Assembly: GCF_031180975.1 (NCBI RefSeq)
Contig: NZ_JAPSLI010000005.1
Span: 224,620-288,619, forward strand
Reading direction: 5' to 3'
Source of the DNA: Microbacterium sp.
Lineage (GTDB): Bacteria; Actinomycetota; Actinomycetes; Actinomycetales; Microbacteriaceae
Length of the DNA stretch: 64,000 bases
The position numbers and the translations under genes were made by a program. Under the pieces are notes generated by a model, which worked only from the letters and a program-made list of their open reading frames with translations, was not told the DNA's origin and made no database searches. This document shows, one piece after another, positions 26,557-33,676 of the stretch (positions are counted from its first letter, which is position 1; each line of letters begins with the position of its first letter).

Positions 26557-27681
26557 TCAGCTCCGGCGCGACCCGGTCGGATCGTCGCGATGGTCGCCGG
26601 TCGTGACCAGTGAGGCGTCGGCGAACATCCACCGCGGGCGGGGCTCGATGAGCGGACGGAACACCGTGCGCACCGGGCGGGACGACAGCAGCAGGGTGAT
26701 TCCGACGGACAGGATCGTGATCAGCGGCAGCCAGAACCAGGTGGGGTCGAGGCCGCGCAGCACACCTGATTCCCGGAACGGGTACAGCACGAACGAGTGC
26801 AGCAGATAGACGTACATCGTGTACTGGCCGAACCGGGTCCACCAGCGGGTGCTGCGTGGCACCAGCGCGAAGAACGCGGCACCGAGGACGATGGCCAGGC
26901 ACATCAGCACCAGGCGCAGGCCGCCCGCCCACCACTGCTCGCCGCCGAGATCGGCGTAGGAGTCCTCGTAGAAGAACCAGTGCCGCAGGTCGATCTGCTG
27001 CCACAGCGGCAGCCAGCGCCAGCACACGAACGCCCACAGTCCCAGGACCGCGACCGCCGCGACCCGCACCCACCATGGGCGGCGTTCGACGAGCTGGAGG
27101 CGCCGGACCACGTCTCGTTCGCGCAACCACCATCCGAACGTGAAGAAGAACATCAGCCCCAGCGTGCGGGACAGTGAGAACGTGCTGTTCACGTTTCCGA
27201 GGTAGCCCACGCCGATCGAGATCGCGAGCGCCCACAGCAGCGGCCAGCGCAGCAGCGCGAGGTACGGCAGCACCAGGCGGAAGATGCCGAGGGCGAGCAG
27301 GAACCACAGCGTCCACGACGGCTGGGTGAGATTGGGGTTCGCCTCCCCCTCGACGAGCCACTTCGTCAGCGTCCACAGCAGCTCGAAGACGAGGTAGGGC
27401 AGCAGGATGTCGGTGATCACCCGAGCCATCTGCCGCCGGGTCGGGCTGGTCGATTTCGAGAAGTAGCCGGAGATGAGCGCGAACGCCGGCATGTGGAAGG
27501 CGTAGATCCACAGATAGAACGCGTATGCCACGTCGGAGTCGTAGATCAGGCGCTGTGTCCCGTGGCCGAGCACCACGAGCACGATGCACGCGAACCGGGC
27601 GTTGTCCCAGAACGGCACCCGCCGCCGCGGGCGAGGGACGGGGCCGGTGGCCGTCGGCGGCTGCTGCGCGGGACTGCTCAT
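26557..27681 (-). CDS. acyltransferase family 3-like membrane protein
   Basis: Integral membrane protein of 374 residues with about ten helices. The opening PFWDNARFACIVLVVLGHG contains the conserved D...R and catalytic-type His of acyltransferase family 3 (OafA/fucose-4-O-acetylase-like), which moves acetyl groups from cytoplasm to surface sugars. TMYVYLLHSFVLYP near the C-terminus is also typical. The ATG at 27681 is supported by TACCCT 6 nt upstream, giving a leaderless transcript; an in-frame start at 27768 is less likely. Substrate unknown. Confidence 0.82.
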   Translation of the reverse strand: MSSPAQQPPTATGPVPRPRRRVPFWDNARFACIVLVVLGHGTQRLIYDSDVAYAFYLWIYAFHMPAFALISGYFSKSTSPTRRQMARVITDILLPYLVFELLWTLTKWLVEGEANPNLTQPSWTLWFLLALGIFRLVLPYLALLRWPLLWALAISIGVGYLGNVNSTFSLSRTLGLMFFFTFGWWLRERDVVRRLQLVERRPWWVRVAAVAVLGLWAFVCWRWLPLWQQIDLRHWFFYEDSYADLGGEQWWAGGLRLVLMCLAIVLGAAFFALVPRSTRWWTRFGQYTMYVYLLHSFVLYPFRESGVLRGLDPTWFWLPLITILSVGITLLLSSRPVRTVFRPLIEPRPRWMFADASLVTTGDHRDDPTGSRRS

Positions 27682-27722
27682 GGATCGAGGGTACCGGCGG
27701 GAATAATGTTGTGCCTGTCGCG

Positions 27723-27770
27723 TTGGATCAATTACATTCACATGAATAGAGCGGATGCCCACCGGCATCC
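27723..27770 (+). promoter_or_regulatory. promoter with overlapping palindrome for the monooxygenase operon
   Basis: TTGGAT (27723-27728) and TAGAGC (27747-27752) are 18 bp apart. A perfect 12-bp palindrome, ATTCACATGAAT (27736-27747), fills the spacer and looks like a MarR/TetR-size operator. A second inverted repeat, GGATGCC-CACC-GGCATCC (27753-27770), lies at the start of the mRNA. Confidence 0.45.
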
Positions 27771-27785
27771 CGATCGGAGAGAACC

Positions 27786-29012
27786 ATGAGCGAGCACAGC
27801 GCGATGCAGTTCGGCATCATGTCGGTCAGCGACATCACGCAGGACCCGACCACGGGTGTCACGCCCAGCGAACGCGAGCGCATCCAGGCGACGCTGACGA
27901 TCGCCAAGCACGCCGAGGAGGTGGGTCTGGACGTCTTCGCGATCGGTGAGCACCACAATCCGCCGTTCTGGTCCTCCAGTCCCACGACGTTCCTCGCGGC
28001 CGTCGCCGCGCAGACCGAGCGCCTGATCGTCTCCACCTCGACCACGCTGATCACGACGAACGACCCGGTGCGCATCGCCGAGGAGTACGCGATGCTGCAG
28101 CACGTGTCCGGCGGACGTATGGACCTGATGCTCGGCCGCGGCAACACCGGCCCGGTCTACCCGTGGTTCGGCAAAGACATCCGTCAGGGTCTGCCGCTCG
28201 CGATCGAGAACTACGCGTTGCTGCACAAGCTGTGGCGTGAGGACGTCGTCGACTGGGACGGCAAGTTCCGCACCCCGCTGCAGGGCTTCACCGCCACGCC
28301 GCGACCGCTCGACGGCGTCGCTCCGTTCGTGTGGCACGGCTCGATCCGCACCCCCGAGATCGCCGAGCAGGCCGCGTACTACGGCGACGGGTTCTTCGCC
28401 AACAACATCTTCTGGCCCAAGGAGCACTACCAGCGCCTCATCGAGCTGTACCGCCAGCGGTATGCGCACTACGGCCACGGCACCCCGGAGCAGGCGATCG
28501 TCGGTCTCGGCGGCCAGGTGTTCATGCGGGCGAACTCGCAGGACGCGGTCAACGAGTTCCGCCCCTACTTCGACAACGCCCCGGTGTACGGCCACGGTCC
28601 GAGCATGGAGGACTTCACCGAGATGACGCCGCTGACGGTGGGCTCGCCGCAGCAGGTCATCGACCGGTACGCCGCGATGCGCGACCACTTCGGCGACTAC
28701 CAGCGCCAGCTGTTCCTGATGGACCACGCCGGCCTGCCGCTGAAGATCGTGCTCGAGCAGCTCGACATCCTCGGCAGCGAGGTGGTGCCGGTGCTGCGCC
28801 GTGAGCTGGCGCGCAACCGACCGGCATCCGTGCCCGACGCGCCGACCCACGCCGCCCGTGTGAAGGCGGTCTACGGCGACGGCCCGTCGCGCGAGGCGCG
28901 GCCTGCGCCCAACCGTGGCGACAACCTCACGGCCGGCTCGCCGTACCAGGACGCGCCGGCGACGGCATCCGGCTCGGCGTTCGGCGCCGCCGCCAGCAGG
29001 AAGGGAGCCTGA
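27786..29012 (+). CDS. LLM-class flavin-dependent oxidoreductase (luciferase-like monooxygenase)
   Basis: TIM-barrel flavoenzyme of 408 residues with the bacterial luciferase-like fold: FGIMSVSDI start, GLDVFAIGEHHNPPFWSSSP, LQHVSGGRMDLMLGRGNTGPVYPWF and DGFFANNIFWP. The last 50 residues are a low-complexity tail. These enzymes use reduced FMN and O2 to oxidise an organic substrate. The FMN reductase needed to supply reduced flavin is encoded 1 bp downstream, matching the CE1758-type monooxygenase/CE1759-type reductase pair of actinobacteria. Substrate unknown. Confidence 0.9.
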   Translation: MSEHSAMQFGIMSVSDITQDPTTGVTPSERERIQATLTIAKHAEEVGLDVFAIGEHHNPPFWSSSPTTFLAAVAAQTERLIVSTSTTLITTNDPVRIAEEYAMLQHVSGGRMDLMLGRGNTGPVYPWFGKDIRQGLPLAIENYALLHKLWREDVVDWDGKFRTPLQGFTATPRPLDGVAPFVWHGSIRTPEIAEQAAYYGDGFFANNIFWPKEHYQRLIELYRQRYAHYGHGTPEQAIVGLGGQVFMRANSQDAVNEFRPYFDNAPVYGHGPSMEDFTEMTPLTVGSPQQVIDRYAAMRDHFGDYQRQLFLMDHAGLPLKIVLEQLDILGSEVVPVLRRELARNRPASVPDAPTHAARVKAVYGDGPSREARPAPNRGDNLTAGSPYQDAPATASGSAFGAAASRKGA

Positions 29013-29013
29013 C

Positions 29014-29658
29014 ATGACCGAGCGCAGGATCGCCGTCGTCTCGGCCGGCCTGTCGAACCCGTCGTCGACCAGGATGCTGGCCGACAGGCTGGCGGCGGAG
29101 ACCGCCAAGGCCCTCATGCAGCGCGAGGTGCAGGTGAAGGTGGACATGATCGAGCTGCGCGACCTCGCGCACGACATCACCAACAACCTGCTCACCGGCT
29201 TCGCCCCACCGGCACTCGAGGAGGCGATCAACCGGGTCGTCTCCGCGGATGCCGTGATCGCGGTCACCCCGATCTTCTCGACGAGCTACTCCGGCCTGTT
29301 CAAGTCGTTCATCGACGTGCTCGACCCCGATGCACTCACCGGCAAGCCGGTGCTGATCGGCGCGAACGCCGGAACAGCACGGCACTCGCTGGCGATCGAC
29401 TACGCCATCCGCCCGCTGTTCACGTACCTGCACGCGGAACCCGTGTCCACCGGCGTGTTCGCCGCCTCCAGCGACTGGGGCGCCAGCGCCGACGACGTGG
29501 CACCGCTCAGCGCCCGCGTGGAACGTGGCGCACGCGAGCTGGCAGAGGCGATCCTCCGCCGTGAGCCCGCCAAGGACGCCGACCCGTACGACCCGGCGAC
29601 CTACCTCGGCGAAGGCCGGTCGTTCGGCCACCTGCTCGGCGGTCTCGCGGGGGAGTGA
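29014..29658 (+). CDS. NAD(P)H-dependent FMN reductase, CE1759 type
   Basis: Flavodoxin-like reductase of 214 residues: VVSAGLSNPSSTRMLADRL phosphate-binding start, AVTPIFSTSYSGLFKSFIDVLD dimer and flavin loop, and GTARHSLAIDYAIRPLF. The family member paired with CE1758-type LLM enzymes supplies reduced FMN. The ATG at 29014 is one base after the monooxygenase stop, so the pair is co-translated. A hairpin at 29666-29697 ends the operon. Confidence 0.88.
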   Translation: MTERRIAVVSAGLSNPSSTRMLADRLAAETAKALMQREVQVKVDMIELRDLAHDITNNLLTGFAPPALEEAINRVVSADAVIAVTPIFSTSYSGLFKSFIDVLDPDALTGKPVLIGANAGTARHSLAIDYAIRPLFTYLHAEPVSTGVFAASSDWGASADDVAPLSARVERGARELAEAILRREPAKDADPYDPATYLGEGRSFGHLLGGLAGE

Positions 29659-29665
29659 ACCCGTC

Positions 29666-29697
29666 CACCCGGCCGGCTGACAGCGGCCGGCCGGGTG
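29666..29697 (+). terminator. hairpin terminator after the FMN reductase
   Basis: CACCCGGCCGGC (29666-29677) pairs perfectly with GCCGGCCGGGTG (29686-29697), 7 bp after the reductase stop codon. Confidence 0.7.
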
Positions 29698-29713
29698 CGG
29701 GATGATGGTCGGC

Positions 29714-30463
29714 ATGGACATCGCCGTCGCGGGAGGGACCGGGGTTGTCGGATCCCGGATCGTGAGGATCGCGCAGGCCCGCGGGCACGCCACTCGAGCG
29801 CTGAGCCGCAGCGCCGGCGTCGACGTCCGCACCGGCGTCGGCCTGGAGGGCGCGCTGCGCGGAGCGGATGCCGTCATCGACGTGCTGAACATCGAGACGC
29901 TCAGCGAGAAGGCAGCCACCCGGTTCTTCCGCACCGCCACGTCCAACCTGCTGGACGCCGAGGGCAGGGCAGGGGTCGAGCATCACATCGCTCTGTCCAT
30001 CGTCGGCGTCGACCGCGTGCCGCACGGCTACTACGGCGCCAAACTCGCCCAGGAGGGGCTCGTCGCCTCGCACGCCGTCCCGTGGACGATCCTGCGAGCC
30101 ACGCAGTTCCACGACTTCGCCGCCCAGATGCACGCGCGGCTCGCGTTCGGGCCCGTGCACCCGGTGGCGCACATGCGCACGCAGCCGGTCGCCGTCGACG
30201 AGGTCGCCGCGCGGCTCGTCGATCTGGCCGAGGGCTCGCCGCAGGGGCGGGCGCGTGACCTCTCCGGACCGCAGGAGGAGGACCTCGCCGACATGATGCG
30301 GGCGTGGGCCCGGCGCAGCGGCGGGCGAGGCTGGATGCCGCGGATCCGCGTACCCGGCGCCTTCGGTGCGGCGATGCGGGACGGCAGCCTGCTCCCCGGG
30401 CCGGATGCCGAACGCGGGCGCGTCACATTCGAGGAGTGGCTGGCGGCGCAGCCCGTGGGCTGA
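29714..30463 (+). CDS. NAD(P)-binding protein, NmrA/atypical SDR type
   Basis: Rossmann-fold protein of 249 residues. The nucleotide motif is AGGTGVVGSRIV at 6-17, followed by the atypical short-chain dehydrogenase pattern without a clear YxxxK. YYGAKLAQEGLV may carry the Tyr and Lys of an altered site. Such NmrA-like proteins act as redox sensors or as reductases on small carbonyls. The ATG at 29714 is preferred over 29702 because residue numbering then places the glycine motif at the usual distance. Function in this strain is unknown. Confidence 0.78.
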   Translation: MDIAVAGGTGVVGSRIVRIAQARGHATRALSRSAGVDVRTGVGLEGALRGADAVIDVLNIETLSEKAATRFFRTATSNLLDAEGRAGVEHHIALSIVGVDRVPHGYYGAKLAQEGLVASHAVPWTILRATQFHDFAAQMHARLAFGPVHPVAHMRTQPVAVDEVAARLVDLAEGSPQGRARDLSGPQEEDLADMMRAWARRSGGRGWMPRIRVPGAFGAAMRDGSLLPGPDAERGRVTFEEWLAAQPVG

Positions 30464-30487
30464 AGCGACCGCCTGCCGCTCTGACGC

Positions 30488-30661
30488 TCAACCGCTCTTG
30501 CGACGGAACTCGCGCTTCATCTGCGGGGCGTGGGTGGCGTGTACGGCGGAGTCGCCGTCGAGGTGGGCCTCGCCGTTGCGGTTGCGTGCGTTCTTCTTGT
30601 CGAGCGCTTCCTTGAACTTGCGCTTCATCTCGTCGGAAGAGACTGCCTTGTCTTCGCTCAT
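30488..30661 (-). CDS. small basic protein, DUF5302 family
   Basis: A 57-residue protein that is easy to miss because of its size. It begins MSEDKAVSSDEMKRKFKEAL and ends KREFRRKSG, the hallmark of DUF5302, a family of short, highly charged actinobacterial proteins of unknown function. The start codon lies 6 nt after a consensus-like TAGGCT, so it is a leaderless single-gene transcript. Charge and size suggest a nucleic-acid- or ribosome-associated role, but this is only a guess. Confidence 0.78.
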   Translation of the reverse strand: MSEDKAVSSDEMKRKFKEALDKKNARNRNGEAHLDGDSAVHATHAPQMKREFRRKSG

Positions 30662-30719
30662 GGCGTCAGCCTAGCCCGGATGCCGCGCCGTGTGCGCCGA
30701 TCGCAGCGAGTGAATCGGA

Positions 30720-31307
30720 TCACAGCGGGGTGCGCCGACGCAGGGCCAGATCGAGCAGCAGACCGATGCCGACGGCGACCGCCACCGACACCAGGATCGC
30801 CGGGACCGGGCCGCCGGGGACCACCGCCGCCACGACGGCACCGATCGCCGCCTGGTATGACGCCCAGCCCAGCGCCGCGGCCCCGGCCAGGGCGAGATAG
30901 CGCGCCGGGTGCATTCGTGCCACACCGGCCACGAGGTTCACCGCGAGCCGGGCGAACGGCACGAACCTCGCGGTGAACAGCACCGTCGCCGCGCCGCGCT
31001 CAAGGCGCGCGTGCGCCCAGGCGAGCGCGGCGCGCACCCTCGCGGCACGCATCCAGCGCCAGCGGTCCACGCCCGCCAGGCGGCCGAGCAGGTAACAGGC
31101 CACATCACCGAGCCACGCCGCGCCGGCCGCGACCGCGATCACCGCCGCGAGCCGTCCCGCGCCGTGCGGGAGGGCGAGAGCGCCGAGCGCCGTCACGGCG
31201 ATCTCACCCGGGACGACCACCAGGAACGCGTCGCCCAGCACGAGCGCGGCCATCACAGCGAGCCCCCACGGTCCGGTCAGAACGCTCAGCACGGGTTCGG
31301 GCAGCAT
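30720..31307 (-). CDS. DedA/SNARE-associated membrane protein
   Basis: Membrane protein of about 195 residues. VLGDAFLVVVPGEIAVTALGAL, then AAWLGDVACYLLGRLAG and TARFVPFARLAVNLVAGVARM are the re-entrant and amphipathic elements of the VTT/DedA family, including the conserved GR and FARF-like segment. DedA proteins flip or recycle membrane lipids such as undecaprenyl phosphate, and are linked to envelope homeostasis. ATG 31307 is preferred because CACAGT sits 6 nt upstream; ATG 31337 is an alternative. Confidence 0.82.
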   Translation of the reverse strand: MLPEPVLSVLTGPWGLAVMAALVLGDAFLVVVPGEIAVTALGALALPHGAGRLAAVIAVAAGAAWLGDVACYLLGRLAGVDRWRWMRAARVRAALAWAHARLERGAATVLFTARFVPFARLAVNLVAGVARMHPARYLALAGAAALGWASYQAAIGAVVAAVVPGGPVPAILVSVAVAVGIGLLLDLALRRRTPL

Positions 31308-31447
31308 GAGGCCACTGTGCCCCGCCGAGGTGAACATCAGCGGTCCGGAAGCTGGCCGGTGACCGGCATCCGTTCGTCCGGTGAACTCTTGGCGAAGCCG
31401 CCGCCCACGGCACCGCTCGTGCGTGCACTCCGGGGGATCCTGGCAGC

Positions 31448-33391
31448 GTGAGAGTGGCGATCGTGACCGAGTCCTTCCTCCCGCACATGAACGGCGTGAC
31501 CGGGTCGGTGCTGCACATCCTGCGGCACCTGGAGCGGGCCGGCCATGACGCGCATGTGATCGCCCCCGCCGCGCGCGACATGCCGGTGCGCTCCGGCGCC
31601 GCCCGGGTCGAGCCGGTCGCCTCCCTGCCGCTGCCGGGTTACCGGCATGTCAGGGTGGGCACGTCGTCGACGAACAGGGTGACCGAGGCTCTGCGCCGGT
31701 TCGAGCCGGATGTCGTCCATCTGGCGTCGCCGTTCGCGCTCGGCTGGCGCGGGGTGCTCGCCGCCGAGCGTCTCGGCATCGCCTCCGTCGCGGCCTATCA
31801 GACCGACGTCGTCGCGTACACCAGCCGCTACGGGGCCGCGGTGACGCGCTCGTTCGCCGAGGCTCACATCGGCCGCCTGCATCGGCGCGCCACCCTCACC
31901 CTCGCGCCGTCGACGCAGTCCGAGGCGCAGTTGGCGCGTCTGGGTGTCGACCGCGTCCGGAGGTGGGGCAGGGGAGTGGACGCCGAGCGCTTCCACCCCG
32001 ATCGACGGTTGCAGGCCTGGGTGCACCGCGCGGACGGCCGGACGGTCGTCGGCTACGTCGGACGGCTCGCGCCGGAGAAGCAGGTGGAGGACTTGGCCGC
32101 ACTCGCCGCGCTTCCCGGCATCCGTCTGGTCATCGTCGGCGACGGCCCCGCCCGGCCGCGGCTGGAGACGCTGCTGCCGGATGCCGTCTTCCTGGGGCAC
32201 CTCTCGGGTGCGACGCTCGCCGAGACCATGGCATCCTTCGACATCTTCGTGCACCCGGGGGAGAGCGACACCTTCGGACAGACGCTGCAGGAGGCGCACG
32301 CCAGCGGGGTGCCCGTCGTCGCCACGGGGCGGGGCGGCCCGCTCGACCTCGTCAGGATGGGCGTCGACGGATGGCTGTACCGCCCCGGCGACCTCGACGA
32401 CCTGCGGATGCGTGTCGCCGACCTCGCCGGCGACACGCGCAAGCGCCAGGCGTTCGGACGCGCCGGCCGAGCCGCCGTCGAGGATCGCTCCTGGGACGTC
32501 GTGTGCGACGAGCTGCTCGGGCACTTCGAGGATGCGCGCCGGCTGCACGGGATCGACAGCCGGATGCGACGTCCGCGCACGCCGCGCCCGGAGCTGCCGC
32601 GGAGTGAGCCCAGACGACCGTGGCAGCGGTACATCGCCCTCGGCGACTCGCTCACCGAGGGGTTGTGCGACCCCGCGCCGGACGGTGCGCTGCGCGGCTG
32701 GGCCGACCGGCTCGCCCTGCTGCTGTCCGCGGATGCCGGGCTGCACTACGCGAACCTCGCCGTGCGCTCGCAGCGGGTGGGCGGGGTGTGCGGCGACCAG
32801 CTGCGCCGAGCGCGCGAACTGCGGCCCGACCTGGTGTCGATCCTGGTGGGCGCGAACGACCTGGTGCGGGTGCGCGCCGATCTGGACGCGCTCGTCGCGG
32901 AGTTGGAGGCCGGCGTCGTGCAGCTGCGCGAGGATGGCGCCGACGTCGTGCTGGTCACACCCTTCCTGCCTCGTCGCGTGGAGTCGGCGTTCTTCGCGCG
33001 GCGGTTCGCGGACTTCGCCGGCGAGCTCGCGCGAGTCGCATCCCGCACGGGCGCGATCCTGGTGGACACCGACCTGCATCCGCAGCTGGGGGAGCGGGCG
33101 AACTGGGCGGAGGACCTGGTGCACCTCTCCAGCCGCGGCCACCGGCTGCTCGCCTACCTGGTGGCCGAGCGACTGGGCGTCCCGCACGCGCAGGCGCTGG
33201 GCGCACTCGACGAGGTGCTGCACGAGCACGAACGGCTCACCCGCCGGCTGTGGTGGCGCCGGCACGCCTTGCCGTGGATGTGGCGCCGACTGCGGGGGAG
33301 GGTCGCCGGCGACGGGCGCTCGGCGAAGCACGGCGACTACGTGTACATCGGCCGATCGAATGTGCACGATCCGGCCGCCGCGCCGTCTTGA
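31448..33391 (+). CDS. fusion of GT4 glycosyltransferase and SGNH/GDSL hydrolase
   Basis: A single protein of 647 residues with two enzyme halves. Residues 1-370 are a GT-B glycosyltransferase: SFLPHMNGVTGSV opening, YVGRLAPEKQVEDL, IVGDGPARPRLE and the GESDTFGQTLQEAHASG donor-binding E-x7-E region, close to mannosyltransferases of the PimB/MgtA type. After a 20-residue Pro/Arg linker, residues 395-575 are an SGNH hydrolase: GDSLTEG with S401, GAND at 468-471 and the D556-x2-H559 dyad. The tail (575-647) is basic. It could build and then trim acyl groups on a glycolipid. Start is GTG, 6 nt after GATCCT. Confidence 0.85.
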   Translation: MRVAIVTESFLPHMNGVTGSVLHILRHLERAGHDAHVIAPAARDMPVRSGAARVEPVASLPLPGYRHVRVGTSSTNRVTEALRRFEPDVVHLASPFALGWRGVLAAERLGIASVAAYQTDVVAYTSRYGAAVTRSFAEAHIGRLHRRATLTLAPSTQSEAQLARLGVDRVRRWGRGVDAERFHPDRRLQAWVHRADGRTVVGYVGRLAPEKQVEDLAALAALPGIRLVIVGDGPARPRLETLLPDAVFLGHLSGATLAETMASFDIFVHPGESDTFGQTLQEAHASGVPVVATGRGGPLDLVRMGVDGWLYRPGDLDDLRMRVADLAGDTRKRQAFGRAGRAAVEDRSWDVVCDELLGHFEDARRLHGIDSRMRRPRTPRPELPRSEPRRPWQRYIALGDSLTEGLCDPAPDGALRGWADRLALLLSADAGLHYANLAVRSQRVGGVCGDQLRRARELRPDLVSILVGANDLVRVRADLDALVAELEAGVVQLREDGADVVLVTPFLPRRVESAFFARRFADFAGELARVASRTGAILVDTDLHPQLGERANWAEDLVHLSSRGHRLLAYLVAERLGVPHAQALGALDEVLHEHERLTRRLWWRRHALPWMWRRLRGRVAGDGRSAKHGDYVYIGRSNVHDPAAAPS

Positions 33392-33428
33392 TGGACTCGG
33401 GGTCTTCGGCCGCCCAGGTGCCCCCTGC

Positions 33429-33434
33429 TAGGCT
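33429..33434 (+). promoter_or_regulatory. -10 box TAGGCT for the pnp leader
   Basis: TAGGCT predicts a start near 33441 and a leader of about 235 nt before pnp. This long leader contrasts with the leaderless genes around it. Confidence 0.45.
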
Positions 33435-33440
33435 GGATGC

Positions 33441-33676
33441 GGTTGCCTGTGGCATCCGTCAACTGCATACAGGCTGACACGGAGCGGTCGGCTGAGAAGC
33501 TGGTCCCCTGTGGTGGGTTCCTCGTCGCACACGGCGCCGGGTGATCTTCTACTGGTGGCCAGCGCAGGCGAGATTCGCGGGAGTGCCCGCGCGCTTATAT
33601 CTGTCCGCATCCGCTCCTTCGCACCTACTCGCGCACCATACGGGTCCGCGAGCCTAAACAAAGAAGGAGAGACCTC
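33441..33676 (+). ncRNA. structured 5' leader of pnp, probable Actino-pnp motif
   Basis: The 236 nt before pnp have no gene. They contain several short complementary segments, for example GGCGCCGGG and the CCGCGAG-type tracts, and the stretch GCTGGTCCCCTGTGGTGGG followed by GGCGCCGGGTGATC...ACTGGTGGCC. Actinobacterial pnp leaders carry a conserved structured element called Actino-pnp, thought to control exoribonuclease expression. The location and length fit; a covariance search would be needed to fix the exact boundaries. Confidence 0.45.

Noticed and set aside
33511..33560. T-box or similar tRNA-sensing element upstream of pnp
   Set aside because: The conserved T-box sequence TGGNACCGCG is not present and the downstream gene is not an aminoacyl-tRNA or amino acid gene.
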